Counted from the first letter of the stretch, positions 15,837 to 24,435 are shown. The stretch is 46,301 nt of DNA from RHKX01 sp041393495 (GCA_041393495.1 JAWKKA010000019.1:1-46301); one strand, 5' to 3'. Numbers and translations: made by a program. The notes: generated by a model not told the origin, from the sequence alone.

Positions 15837-16816
15837 CCGGCGATGGCCTCCGACTCGCCGGTCGCCGGCTCACCCTCGATCGCGGCGCCCTCGAGGTGCT
15901 GCCCGGTCTTGGCGACGAAGACGTCGTCGAGCGTCGGCTCGACGACGTCGAGCGACTCGACCGTGATCCCCGCCTCGTCGAGCGCGCGGACGACCGGGGC
16001 GATCGCCGCCGACCCCTCGGCCACCTCGACCATCAGGGTCCCGTCCCGTGACGGCAGCAGGTCTCCGAACCGGCTCAGCACATCCATGCAGGCGTCGCGT
16101 CCGCCGGTGGCGAGGCTCAGCTCCATGCGCGGCCTGCCAACCTCCGCCTTCAGGGACTCGGGCGTCCCCTCGGCGACGATCCGACCGTTCGCGATGATCC
16201 CGACCCGGTCGGCGAGCTGGTCGGCCTCCTCGAGGTACTGGGTTGTCAGAAAGACGGTCGTCCCGCCGCGGTTGAGCGCCTCGACCTCCTCCCAGATCGC
16301 CTTGCGGCTGACCGGGTCGAGGCCGGTCGTCGGCTCGTCGAGGAACAGCACCCGGGGCTCGTGGACGAGCGCGGAGGCGAGGTCGAGCCGCCGCTTCATT
16401 CCGCCCGAGTAGGTGCCGACGCGACGGTCGCCGGCCTCGGTCAGGCCGACCCGCCGGAGCAGGTCGTCGGCGCGCCGCCTGCCCTCGGCCTTGGCGACCC
16501 CGTGCAGGGTCGCCTGCATGCGGACCAGCTCCCTGCCGGTCATCAGCGGGTCCAGCGCCGCATCCTGCAGCGCCACCCCGATCGCCGCCCGCACCGCACC
16601 GGGCTCGGCGACGACGTCGTGGCCGGCGACGGTCGCGCGGCCGCCGGTCGGTCGCAGCAGGGTCGTCAGCATCCGCACCGTGGTCGTCTTGCCGGCCCCG
16701 TTGGGACCGAGGAAGCCGTAGATCTCGCCCTCGTCGACGCGGAGGTCGATCCCCGCGACCGCGAGGACGCCGGCCGTGAACGCCCGCTGCAAGCTGGTGA
16801 CCTCGATCGCGGGCAC
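15833..16816 (-). CDS. ABC transporter ATP-binding protein (DrrA-like)
   Basis: This 327-residue cytoplasmic ATPase energises the two permeases that follow it. It has a Walker A GPNGAGKTTT near residue 38, the Q-loop region, the signature YSGGMKRRLDLASAL, the Walker B VLFLDEPTTGLDP and the switch His region LTTQYLEEADQLADRV. A roughly 100-residue C-terminal DrrA-type domain follows. The start is GTG, 8 nt downstream of a TAGGAT -10 element. The C-terminal domain and gene order match daunorubicin-resistance-type exporters, but a role in drug resistance is not implied. Confidence 0.93.
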   Translation of the reverse strand: MPAIEVTSLQRAFTAGVLAVAGIDLRVDEGEIYGFLGPNGAGKTTTVRMLTTLLRPTGGRATVAGHDVVAEPGAVRAAIGVALQDAALDPLMTGRELVRMQATLHGVAKAEGRRRADDLLRRVGLTEAGDRRVGTYSGGMKRRLDLASALVHEPRVLFLDEPTTGLDPVSRKAIWEEVEALNRGGTTVFLTTQYLEEADQLADRVGIIANGRIVAEGTPESLKAEVGRPRMELSLATGGRDACMDVLSRFGDLLPSRDGTLMVEVAEGSAAIAPVVRALDEAGITVESLDVVEPTLDDVFVAKTGQHLEGAAIEGEPATGESEAIAG

Positions 16817-16824
16817 GGCCGCCC

Positions 16825-16830
16825 ATCCTA
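16825..16830 (-). promoter_or_regulatory. -10 element (TAGGAT) of the ABC exporter operon
   Basis: On the reverse strand TAGGAT lies 8 nt before the GTG at 16816, again predicting a leaderless transcript. Confidence 0.55.
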
Positions 16831-16933
16831 CGTCCGATCAGGCACGATCCGCCCTGGCGGGCGCCTAAGATCCGTCACCGAGCCGAGGCCGCCCGACCGC
16901 AACAGCGGCCGCGGCCGCGTGTTAGGGACCGCG

Positions 16934-17674
16934 ATGGAAGCCAGCAGCACAACCGCAAGCAGGACGGCGATGACGATCGCCGCGTTGGCTGCCGTTCTCG
17001 GGTTCGCCACCGCGATCGCGCTGAGCGCCGGCGATGCCGACGCGAAGTCGGCGGCCGTGATCGGCGCGACGAAGCGGACGCCGGACCCCTCGTGCCCGGG
17101 CGGGCGCTGCAAGATCGTCGTGTCCGTGACCGCGATCCAGACCACCGCCGATGGACACGCGGGCGTCATGAAGGTCCCCGCGAAGGGCCACATCGTCGCC
17201 TGGTCGGTCGACCTCGGCAAGATCAACACCGAGTCACAGCCGAACCTGACCGAGGAGCTCGACGGCAAGTACGGCCCCGCGAAGGCCCGGATCGCCATCC
17301 TCAAGCCGATCGAGAAGAAGAAGAAGAAGAGCAAGAAGCCGAAGTTCAAGCTGACCAAGCAGAGCCCCCAGGTCGATCTCGGCTCGCGGCTGGGGGAGAC
17401 CCCGATCTTCACGCTCGGCAGGCCGCTCAAGGTCAAGGCCGGTCAGCGGATCGGCCTGACGATGCCGGGCTGGATCTCGAACTTCGACTGGGGTCTGCCG
17501 AGCGCCGACAACCAGTGGATCGCCAGCCGCAGGGACGGGGAATGCGGGGAGAACGAGGCGCCCGACGCCAAGCCGCATCAGAAGATCGGCTCGACCCGTC
17601 AGTACGGCTGCCGGTTCAAGGGCGAGCGGCTCCTCTACTGGGCCTACTTCGTGCCCGCCGGCAAGAAGAAGTAG
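16934..17674 (+). CDS. Secreted protein of unknown function with a Lys-rich segment
   Basis: This 246-residue protein has an N-terminal hydrophobic signal (residues 13-32, MTIAALAAVLGFATAIALSA) and a short basic start. The mature part has cysteines in PSCPGGRCKI and in DGECGEN...YGCRFKG, suggesting disulfides. It also has the lysine-rich run EKKKKKSKKPKFKLTK near residues 121-136, followed by PLKVKAGQRIGLTMPGW. I do not recognise a family. It resembles beta-sandwich proteins that Thermoleophilia export in many copies. A TAAGAT element at 16866 may be its -10. An in-frame GTG at 16919 is an alternative start. Confidence 0.7.
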   Translation: MEASSTTASRTAMTIAALAAVLGFATAIALSAGDADAKSAAVIGATKRTPDPSCPGGRCKIVVSVTAIQTTADGHAGVMKVPAKGHIVAWSVDLGKINTESQPNLTEELDGKYGPAKARIAILKPIEKKKKKSKKPKFKLTKQSPQVDLGSRLGETPIFTLGRPLKVKAGQRIGLTMPGWISNFDWGLPSADNQWIASRRDGECGENEAPDAKPHQKIGSTRQYGCRFKGERLLYWAYFVPAGKKK

Positions 17675-17761
17675 CGGCGGGCCGCCCGGAAGCCGCAGCC
17701 ACCTCCACCGCAGCCACCCTCAGCCGCCGCCGCTCCCGGCCGCCGTCGCCCGCAGGCGCCC

Positions 17762-18115
17762 TCAGCCGCAGGCGCCCGGGTTCTCCTCGCAGAACTGGTC
17801 GAAGGCGCCCTCGGGCGTGTTCGGCTCGCCCCTGGTGTCGTTGTGCTTGGAGTCCGGCTTCGTCGGGTCCGGCGTGGCGCCGGTCGTCGTCCCGGTGGTC
17901 GTCGGCGCCGTGGTGGTGGTCGGCGCTGTCGTGGTCGTCGTCGGCGTCGTTGTCGTCGGCGTCGTCGTGGTGCTCGATGTCGTCGTCGGAGCGGTCGTCG
18001 TCGGCGCCGTGACGGTGCTGGTCGTCCCCTCGTCGCCGCCGCAGCCGGCGCCGGCCAGTGCGGCGATCGCGAGCGCGGCCGCGGCGATCGGACGGAGCGC
18101 CGGGCTCCGCCTCAC
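17762..18115 (-). CDS. Thr-rich lipoprotein, hypothetical
   Basis: A 117-residue predicted lipoprotein. It has a basic N-terminus, a hydrophobic run and LAGAGC with Cys25. A low-complexity linker of TTT-PTTTT-type repeats (about residues 30-80) resembles a wall-spanning stalk. A small acidic end, PEGAFDQFCEENPGACG, carries two cysteines. The GTG start overlaps the stop of the zinc-ribbon gene. The linker DNA is a near-repetitive GTCGT/GGTGG tract prone to length change. Function is unknown. Confidence 0.7.
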   Translation of the reverse strand: MRRSPALRPIAAAALAIAALAGAGCGGDEGTTSTVTAPTTTAPTTTSSTTTTPTTTTPTTTTTAPTTTTAPTTTGTTTGATPDPTKPDSKHNDTRGEPNTPEGAFDQFCEENPGACG

Positions 18116-18387
18116 GAGTCGCCGTTGGTCGCTTCCTGGCGGAGGCCGCAGTGCGGGCAGTCGCTCAGGTCGATGCCGATGAGCTGCTCGCAGCGCCGGC
18201 ATTCCGTGAGGTTCTCGGGAGCGCGGAGAAGCCCCGACGGCGAGGGCGCGAGCGGCAGGACCCTGGTGACGGGCCTGAGCTCCTCGCCGGTCTCGCGGTC
18301 GACGTAGACGCCGTCGGGCTCGGCCTCGACGAAGGCCTCGCGGCCGGAGGCGGGGGCACGCATCCTGTAGATCTGCTGGTCGGGCAC
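18112..18387 (-). CDS. Small zinc-ribbon protein, hypothetical
   Basis: A 91-residue protein with a C-terminal zinc ribbon, CRRCEQLIGIDLSDCPHCGL (two CxxC pairs), and an N-terminal beta-rich half (QQIYRMRAP, GVYVDRETGEELRPV). I choose the GTG at 18387 because TATGGT (18395-18400) lies exactly 7 nt before it, the geometry seen at many starts here. A longer version from an ATG at 18399 would overlap that promoter. It is coupled to the Thr-rich lipoprotein. Function is unknown. Confidence 0.65.
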   Translation of the reverse strand: MPDQQIYRMRAPASGREAFVEAEPDGVYVDRETGEELRPVTRVLPLAPSPSGLLRAPENLTECRRCEQLIGIDLSDCPHCGLRQEATNGDS

Positions 18388-18394
18388 GGCGGAA

Positions 18395-18400
18395 ACCATA
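18395..18400 (-). promoter_or_regulatory. -10 element (TATGGT) of the zinc-ribbon/lipoprotein pair
   Basis: It lies 7 nt upstream of the GTG at 18387 in the divergent region with the glycosyltransferase gene. Confidence 0.5.
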
Positions 18401-18430
18401 TCCGGTACGGCAGCCAGGATGGACGGCCGA

Positions 18431-19993
18431 ATGCGTGTCCTGATCTTCCACGGCTACCTGTTGCGCGGCACCGGCAGCAACGTCTACAACGCCAGCATCG
18501 CCCAGGCGCTCGCGCGCCTCGGCCACGACGTCCATCTGCTCTGCCAGGACCTCGAGGCCGCGTTGTTGCCGTGGGTCGACGCGGTCGGTAGCTGGGACGG
18601 GAGCGGTCTCCGCGTCGCCGCGGCCTCCGGCTCATCGCCGGGATCGGGCTCGATCACCGCCTACCTGCCCGACATCGGGGGCCTTCTGCCCGTCTACGTC
18701 GCCGACGAGTACGCCGGCTTCGACGCCCGGCCGTTCCCGGAGTTGAGCGATGAGCAGATCGAGGCCTACGTCGCGGCCAACGTCGCCGCCGTCCGCGACG
18801 TCGCCGCTCGCCTGGACGGCGTCGATGCCGCCCTCGCCAACCACCTCGTGATGGGCCCGGCGATCCTCGCCCGCGCCGCAGTCGGCCCGTTCGCGGCGAA
18901 GGTTCACGGCAGCGCCCTCTCCTACACGGTGATCCCGCACCGCGAGCGGTTCCTGCCCTACGCCCGCGAGGGGATGGCGGCAGCCCGGGCCGTCCTCGTC
19001 GGCTCGCGCCACACCGCCGAGGCCCTCTGGGATGCGGTCGGCCTCGACGGACTGCGCGCGAGGACCCGGCTCGGGCCGCCCGGGGTCGACGTCGAGGCGT
19101 TCGCGCCGCTGCCGCCGGACGTCGATCGGGCGACGGCGTTGGCGGCGCTCGCGGCGCGGCTCGACGCGGCGGAGCCGGGCGGGCTCGGCCGCGAGCCGGC
19201 CGCGGCAGCGACGGCGATCCGTGCCTGGAGCGGCGCCGCCGGCCCGCGGGTGGTCTTCGTCGGCAAGCTGATCGTCTCCAAGGGCTGCGACCTCCTGCTC
19301 GCGGCCTGGCCCCTCGTCGTCGGCCGCCATCCGGGAGCCCGCCTGCTCATGGTCGGCTTCGGCGAGTACCGCGACGGACTGCTCCGCCTCGAGCGGGCGC
19401 TCGCCGCCGGCGACCTCGCGGGCGCCCGCGAGGTCGCGCGGCTCGGCTGGGCGCTCGAGGGGGGCGAGGAGGCGCCCCTGCGCCGCCTGTCGGCGTTCCT
19501 CGCCGACCCGCCGCCCGGCTACGTCGAGGCGGCCCGGGCGGCCGGCGGCACGATCGACTGGGCCGGCCGGCTCGAGTACGCCGAGGTTGCCGAGGCGGTC
19601 CGGGCGAGCGACGCGATGGTCGTCCCGAGCACGTTTCCGGAGGCGTTCGGGATGGTCGCGGCCGAGGCCGCGGCGGCCGGTGCGCTGCCGGTCTGCGCCG
19701 ACCACTCCGGCCTCGCGGAGGTTGCAGCGGTGCTGGCGGACGCACTGCCCGGGCCGCTCGCCGCGCTGCCGGCGTTCCCGCTGCACGACGATCCGGTCAG
19801 CGCGATCGCCGCCCGTCTCGATCGCTGGCTGTCGCTGCCCGGCGCCGAGCGCGAGCGGGCCGGGGCCGACCTCGTGGCGACGGTCCGGGCGCGGTGGAGC
19901 TGGGAGAGCGTCGCCGCGACGGTCATCGCGGCTTCGCAGGGCCACCTCGGGCAGCTCGAGCGCGTCCCCGAGCGCGACGATCGCGTTGGATAG
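18431..19993 (+). CDS. GT4-type glycosyltransferase
   Basis: A 520-residue GT-B fold transferase. It starts MRVLIFHGYLLRGTGSNVYN, the N-terminal Rossmann domain with the glycine loop. The middle has KVHGSALSYTV and PPGVDVEAFAPL, and the nucleotide-sugar domain has FVGKLIVSKGCDLLL and the acceptor/donor motif PSTFPEAFGMVAAEAAAAGALPV-type sequence (E-x7-E). It probably transfers a sugar to a lipid or polysaccharide in the cytoplasm. An in-frame ATG at 18419 would add four residues. It is about 150 residues longer than a typical GT4 because of an insert of about 60 residues after the EYRDGLLRLERALA helix. No sugar-specificity clue is visible. Confidence 0.85.
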   Translation: MRVLIFHGYLLRGTGSNVYNASIAQALARLGHDVHLLCQDLEAALLPWVDAVGSWDGSGLRVAAASGSSPGSGSITAYLPDIGGLLPVYVADEYAGFDARPFPELSDEQIEAYVAANVAAVRDVAARLDGVDAALANHLVMGPAILARAAVGPFAAKVHGSALSYTVIPHRERFLPYAREGMAAARAVLVGSRHTAEALWDAVGLDGLRARTRLGPPGVDVEAFAPLPPDVDRATALAALAARLDAAEPGGLGREPAAAATAIRAWSGAAGPRVVFVGKLIVSKGCDLLLAAWPLVVGRHPGARLLMVGFGEYRDGLLRLERALAAGDLAGAREVARLGWALEGGEEAPLRRLSAFLADPPPGYVEAARAAGGTIDWAGRLEYAEVAEAVRASDAMVVPSTFPEAFGMVAAEAAAAGALPVCADHSGLAEVAAVLADALPGPLAALPAFPLHDDPVSAIAARLDRWLSLPGAERERAGADLVATVRARWSWESVAATVIAASQGHLGQLERVPERDDRVG

Positions 19994-20039
19994 CGGGGCG
20001 GCGCTCCCGGGCGGCGACGAATCTGCGCCGCTCACTCAA

Positions 20040-20045
20040 TAGAAT
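20040..20045 (+). promoter_or_regulatory. -10 element (TAGAAT) of the cytochrome c oxidase operon
   Basis: TAGAAT lies 12 nt upstream of the ctaC ATG. The 12-mer TCACTCAATAGA covering it is identical to that before the lipoprotein gene at 6529. Confidence 0.55.
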
Positions 20046-20057
20046 GCGCGGCGCCCC

Positions 20058-20870
20058 ATGAAGGACATGTCTCGCGCCACCTTCCTGAAGCTCGCCGGCG
20101 TCGCCGCCGTGATGACGCTGGTCATCTCGATCGTGATGGTCAACATCGACTGGCTCGGCCCCGACGCATCGACGGAGAAGGGCCCGATCATCACCCTCCT
20201 CAACGTGACGATCGTGCTCAGCGCGCTCGTCTTCAGCATCGTCCTGACGATGATGGTCTACGCGATCTGGAAGTACCGGGCCAAGCCCGGCGACGAGTCC
20301 GACGGCGCGCCGATCCACGGCAACACGAGGCTGGAGATCATCTGGACGGCGATCCCGCTGGTGATCGTGGTCGGCCTCGGCGTCTACTCGACGATCGTCC
20401 TCAACGACATCGAGGCCGAGGCGGCGAACCAGATGGAGGTCGACGTGACCGCGCAGCAGTTCGAGTGGCGCTTCGACTACCCGGACCAGGGCGTGGCCTC
20501 GAACGAGCTCCACGTCCCGGTCGGAACCCAGCTCGAGCTGCACCTGAACGCGCTCGACGTGGTCCACAGCTTCTGGGTGCCGGAGTGGGGCATCAAGCGC
20601 GATCTCGTGCCCGGCTCCGACCTGCCCGGCGGCGACGAGATCGACAACGTCGTCCGCGTGACGCCGGACGTCGAGGGCCAGTACTCGGTCGTCTGTACCG
20701 AGCTCTGTGGCTGGGGACATGCGACGATGCGGGCGGCCGCGGTGGTCGAGAGCCAGGATGACTTCGACGCCTGGGCGGCCGATCAGACGAAGATCCCCGA
20801 GGGGAACTCGAGCACCGGCGCGGCGGGCGGCAACGGCGCCGGCGTCTTCGACGACCAGGTCAGCAAGTGA
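20058..20870 (+). CDS. ctaC: Cytochrome c oxidase subunit II with intact CuA site
   Basis: This 270-residue subunit receives electrons from cytochrome c. It has two transmembrane helices (about 14-30 and 47-70) and then an extracytoplasmic cupredoxin domain. The aromatic stretch is QQFEWRFDYP. The binuclear CuA site is complete: H170 in DVVHSFWVP, then C213, C217, H221 and M224 in CTELCGWGHATM. It leads an operon with ctaD, a USP-like gene and ctaE. No heme-c domain is fused to the C-terminus, which is a Gly/Asn tail. This protein is a useful control for the degenerate homologue at 31915-32778. Confidence 0.96.
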   Translation: MKDMSRATFLKLAGVAAVMTLVISIVMVNIDWLGPDASTEKGPIITLLNVTIVLSALVFSIVLTMMVYAIWKYRAKPGDESDGAPIHGNTRLEIIWTAIPLVIVVGLGVYSTIVLNDIEAEAANQMEVDVTAQQFEWRFDYPDQGVASNELHVPVGTQLELHLNALDVVHSFWVPEWGIKRDLVPGSDLPGGDEIDNVVRVTPDVEGQYSVVCTELCGWGHATMRAAAVVESQDDFDAWAADQTKIPEGNSSTGAAGGNGAGVFDDQVSK

Positions 20871-20889
20871 CCAGGAGGTTCTGACGAAG

Positions 20890-22821
20890 GTGGTAGCAAC
20901 GCTGAAGGCACCGGGACAGCCGCGGGCGATCCTCGGGCTGATCCTGGGGGCGGCATTCGGATTCGGGCTCGTCGTCGCGCTGCGCGCGATCAGCGGCCTC
21001 GAGATCTTCCAGACCGAGCAGACGGGCTATCCGCAGGTGATCGTCCCGGCGATCACCGGTCCGATCGGCTACCTGATCGGGATCGGCTGCTTCGACTACT
21101 GGTTCCGCTGGGCCGCCGGCGCGCCGACGATCCCCGAGGACCACTCACAGCACGGCGCCCACAGCTGGAAGGACTACTTCAAGTTCAACACCGATCACAA
21201 GGTGATCGGGATCCAGTACGTCGTCACGACGTTCACGTTCTTCCTGATCGGCGGGCTGCTGGCGATGCTGATGCGCGCCGAGCTCGCCCAGCCGGGCGGC
21301 CAGATCGTCGATGCGGGGCTCTTCAACGGCCTCTTCTCGACCCACGCGGCGATCATGATCTTCCTGTTCGTGGTCCCGGTCTTCGCCGGGCTCGCCAACT
21401 ACGTGCTGCCGCTGATGATCGGAGCGCCGGACATGGCGTTCCCGCGCCTGAACGCGCTCTCATTCTGGATGCTGCCGATGGGCGGCATCCTCTTCCTGCT
21501 CAGCTTCCTGATGCCGGGCGGCGCCTTCGACGCCGGCTGGACCGGCTACGCGCCGCTTTCGACCGGGGCGCCGCTCGGGCAGTCGTTCTTCAACCTCGGC
21601 GTCCAGTTCGCCGGCGCCTCGTCGGTGGCGACCGCGCTCAACTTCCTGGTCACGATCGTGACGATGCGGGCGCCGGGGATGAGCTTCTGGCGGATGCCGC
21701 TGCTCGTCTGGGCGAACCTCTCGACGTCGCTGCTCGTCGTCGGCGCGACGCCGTTCATCGCCGGCGCCCAGTTCATGGTCCTGCTCGACCGCGCCGTCGG
21801 CACGAACTTCTTCCAGGCGGCCGCCGGCGGTGACGTGATCAGCTACCAGCACATCTTCTGGTTCTACTCACACCCGGCCGTCTACATCATGATGCTGCCG
21901 GGCTTCGGGATCGTCTCCGAGGTGATCTCGACCCACGCCCGCAAGACGATCTTCGGCTACCGGTTGATGGCGCTGGCGTTGCTCGGGATCGTCGTCCTCT
22001 CGTTCGCGGTCTGGGCGCACCACATGTTCGTCTCCGGGATGTTCGCCTGGCTGCGGGTGCCGATGATGATGACGACGCTGCTGATCGCGGTCCCGACCGG
22101 GATCAAGATCTTCTCCTGGCTGGGGACGCTGTTCGACTCGAAGCTGCACATGGAGAACACCTCGATGCTGTTCTCGCTCGGCTTCCTGGTCACGTTCGTG
22201 ATCGGCGGCATCTCCGGCGTGATGCTCGGGATGATCCCGCTCGACATCCACACCTCCGACACCTACTTCGTCGTCGCCCACATCCACTTCGTGCTGTTCG
22301 GCGGCTCGGTGTTCACGATCTTCGCCGGGCTCTATCACTGGTTCCCGAAGATGACCGGGCGGATGTACGACGAGCGGCTCGGCCGGATCCACTTCTGGGG
22401 GACGATGGTCGGCACCTGGGGCACGTTCATCCCGATGCACTGGATCGGGATGGAGGGGATGCCGCGCCGCGTCGCCGACTACGCGGCCCAGTTCGGCGAC
22501 TGGAACCTGGTGATCTCGATCTCGAGCTTCATCCTCGGCGCCGCCCAGCTCGTCTTCCTCTACAACGCGATCGTGAGCTGGAGGTACGGGCCGAAGGCGG
22601 GCAGCAACCCGTGGCGTGCGAAGACGATCGAGTGGCAGGTCTCCTCGCCGCCGCCGGTCTTCAACTTCGACGAGATCCCGCGCGTCGTCGGCGGTCCCTA
22701 CGAGTTCGGGGTGCCGGGCGCCCGCCACGCGATCATGCACGGCGAGGAAGGCGCCGAGGTCACCGGGCCGAAGCCGGCGGTGGTCGGCGCCGCCGGCGGC
22801 GGGGGCGGGGGCTCGAAGTGA
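20890..22821 (+). CDS. ctaD: Cytochrome c oxidase subunit I, A2-type
   Basis: This catalytic subunit of a proton-pumping heme-copper oxidase has 643 residues and extra N-terminal helices. All ligands are present: H152 (FSTHAA, heme a), H328 (CuB), Y332 (the cross-linked Tyr), H377/H378 (WAHHMF), H464 and H466 (VAHIHFV). Asp181, Lys406 (PTGIK) and Arg526/527 (GMPRR) are also kept. Helix VI reads WFYSHPAVYIMMLPGFG. The Tyr-Ser pair replaces the usual proton-channel Glu, which is the A2-family signature. The GTG at 20890 is chosen because AGGAGG (20873-20878) precedes it. The stop overlaps the next gene. Confidence 0.97.
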   Translation: MVATLKAPGQPRAILGLILGAAFGFGLVVALRAISGLEIFQTEQTGYPQVIVPAITGPIGYLIGIGCFDYWFRWAAGAPTIPEDHSQHGAHSWKDYFKFNTDHKVIGIQYVVTTFTFFLIGGLLAMLMRAELAQPGGQIVDAGLFNGLFSTHAAIMIFLFVVPVFAGLANYVLPLMIGAPDMAFPRLNALSFWMLPMGGILFLLSFLMPGGAFDAGWTGYAPLSTGAPLGQSFFNLGVQFAGASSVATALNFLVTIVTMRAPGMSFWRMPLLVWANLSTSLLVVGATPFIAGAQFMVLLDRAVGTNFFQAAAGGDVISYQHIFWFYSHPAVYIMMLPGFGIVSEVISTHARKTIFGYRLMALALLGIVVLSFAVWAHHMFVSGMFAWLRVPMMMTTLLIAVPTGIKIFSWLGTLFDSKLHMENTSMLFSLGFLVTFVIGGISGVMLGMIPLDIHTSDTYFVVAHIHFVLFGGSVFTIFAGLYHWFPKMTGRMYDERLGRIHFWGTMVGTWGTFIPMHWIGMEGMPRRVADYAAQFGDWNLVISISSFILGAAQLVFLYNAIVSWRYGPKAGSNPWRAKTIEWQVSSPPPVFNFDEIPRVVGGPYEFGVPGARHAIMHGEEGAEVTGPKPAVVGAAGGGGGGSK

Positions 22822-23741
22822 GCGACCCGGTGGCGAACCCGACCGAGCTGCCGGCCGACCTCGAGGGCGGCACCGTCCTCGCGTTCCTGAACGAGGTCGC
22901 GGGCGGCCGCAAGCTGCTCGGCCGCGTTCGCGAGCTCGTCGACGCCGGCGCCGGCAGCATCGCGCTGGCAGCGCCGCAGAACCAGCCCGTCGCCGGGCAG
23001 ATCGTCGCTGCAGCCGAGGTCCGCGATGCGGCCGTCAGCCGGGTCGAGGTCACCCAGGAGGTCCTCGACGAGTTCGGGCTCGCCTCCGTCGCGGCGGTCT
23101 TCGACCCGTCGCCGCCGCTCGCCTTCGACGATGCGGTCCGGGCCTTCGATCCCGTCTACGTGCTCTTCTCGAGCCTGCCCGAGGCCCGATTCGGGCTCGC
23201 CCGCAAGGACCTGATCGAGTGGGCGCGCAGCCGGACCGACGTCCCGGTCGAGCACGTCCCGGTCCGGATCGAGGACGATGCGATCCGCTGGGACGTCACC
23301 CATACGCTCGTGATCGCAACGCAGACGGTCAACGCGCCGGAGCTCGTCGAGCGCATGGTCACGCTCCACCGCGAGCGCCCGCATCGCTTCACGATCGTCT
23401 CTCCGGCGTCCGGCGAGATCACGCGCGAGGAGGTCTGTGACCGCCTCGCTTCGACGCTCGCCGCCCTCTACCGGGTCGATGCCGATGCCACCGGACAGCC
23501 GATGGGCAGCTCGGAGCCGTTCGCCGCGGTCCGCAACGCGATCGAGCACTACCGCGTCGACGACATCCTCGTCTCGACCTTCGCGGGGCACGAGTCGAAG
23601 TGGCTCGCGGAGGGGCTGATCGACCGGATCAGGGAGTTCACCGACGACCCGGTGGAGCACTTCGAGGTCGGCGCCGGCAACCGGGCTGCGGTGGCCGGCG
23701 CTGTCCCGGTCGGCGCCGGCGGCGAGGCAGGGGGGGCCTGA
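22818..23741 (+). CDS. Two-domain USP/HUP-like protein inside the oxidase operon
   Basis: This 307-residue soluble protein lies between ctaD and ctaE with overlapping starts and stops on both sides. It appears to be two related Rossmann-like alpha-beta units. The second starts at THTLVIATQTVNAPELVERMVTLH and ends VDDILVSTFAGHESKWLAEGLIDRI, a pattern like universal stress proteins. No clear GxxGxG ATP loop is visible in either half. I do not recognise a named family. Its position suggests a role in assembly or regulation of the oxidase. It starts with GTG and ends with a Gly/Ala-rich tail. Confidence 0.6.
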   Translation: MSDPVANPTELPADLEGGTVLAFLNEVAGGRKLLGRVRELVDAGAGSIALAAPQNQPVAGQIVAAAEVRDAAVSRVEVTQEVLDEFGLASVAAVFDPSPPLAFDDAVRAFDPVYVLFSSLPEARFGLARKDLIEWARSRTDVPVEHVPVRIEDDAIRWDVTHTLVIATQTVNAPELVERMVTLHRERPHRFTIVSPASGEITREEVCDRLASTLAALYRVDADATGQPMGSSEPFAAVRNAIEHYRVDDILVSTFAGHESKWLAEGLIDRIREFTDDPVEHFEVGAGNRAAVAGAVPVGAGGEAGGA

Positions 23742-24361
23742 TGGAATCCGCGTCGATCGCCGCCGCTCCGGCCCACGAGCATCACGGACCGCCCGAGGCC
23801 CACGCATCGTCGCGGATCGACCGCCAGACGCTCGGCATCCTCCTCTTCATCGTCTCCGAGGCGATGCTGTTCGGCGCGTTCTTCGCGTCCTACTTCTTCA
23901 TTCGCGAGGTCGCAAACCCCGGCGCCTGGCCGCCGGAGGGCTTCGAGCTGCCGAAGCTCGTCGCCGGCGTCAACACCGCGATCCTCGTCTCCTCGTCGTT
24001 CACTGTCCACTGGGCCCTCGAGGGCGCCCGCAGGGGCAACCGCAACGCGATGAAGATGGGTCTCGCGATGACCTGGCTGCTCGGCGCGACCTTCCTGTTC
24101 GTGCAGATCAACGAGTACGTGCACATCGGCTTCAGCGCCCGCGACGGCGCCTTCGGCTCGATCTTCTACGGCCTCACCGGCCTGCACGGCGCCCACGTCT
24201 TCGTCGGCCTGCTGCTGCTCAGCTTCGCCAACATCCGCGCCTGGCGCGGCCATTTCGGCCCGGCGGCGAAGGACCATCTCGGCGTCGAGGTGCCGGGCAT
24301 CTACTGGCACTTCGTCGACGTCATGTGGATCATCGTCTTCACGACGGTCTACATCCTCTAG
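23741..24361 (+). CDS. ctaE: Cytochrome c oxidase subunit III
   Basis: A 206-residue membrane protein with five predicted helices, the short form of subunit III. It contains RQTLGILLFIVSEAMLFGAFFASYFF, the Glu-bearing first conserved helix (written here as RQTLGILLF then SEAMLFGAFFASYFF), FVQINEYVHIGF, GLTGLHGAHVFVGL and YWHFVDVMWIIVF. Subunit III stabilises proton uptake by subunit I. Its N-terminus is His-rich (APAHEHHGPPEAH). The ATG overlaps the preceding TGA. It is the last gene of the operon and is followed by a hairpin. Confidence 0.95.
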   Translation: MESASIAAAPAHEHHGPPEAHASSRIDRQTLGILLFIVSEAMLFGAFFASYFFIREVANPGAWPPEGFELPKLVAGVNTAILVSSSFTVHWALEGARRGNRNAMKMGLAMTWLLGATFLFVQINEYVHIGFSARDGAFGSIFYGLTGLHGAHVFVGLLLLSFANIRAWRGHFGPAAKDHLGVEVPGIYWHFVDVMWIIVFTTVYIL

Positions 24362-24399
24362 CGACGCTGCGACCGGCGACGCCCCGAACCGGCCGCCCG

Positions 24400-24435
24400 C
24401 GACCGGCCCCGGGGGCGGAAGGGCCGCCCCGGTCG
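24400..24435 (+). terminator. GC-rich hairpin after ctaE
   Basis: GGGGCGG (24412-24418) pairs with CCGCCCC (24424-24430) around AAGGG, and the outer CGACC (24400-24404) pairs with GGTCG (24431-24435). There is no T-tract, so it may be an actinobacterial-type terminator. Confidence 0.45.

Noticed and set aside
17749..17778. Short direct repeat CGCAGGCGCCC spanning the stop of the Thr-rich lipoprotein
   Set aside because: Only two copies in very GC-rich DNA; likely slippage with no clear role.
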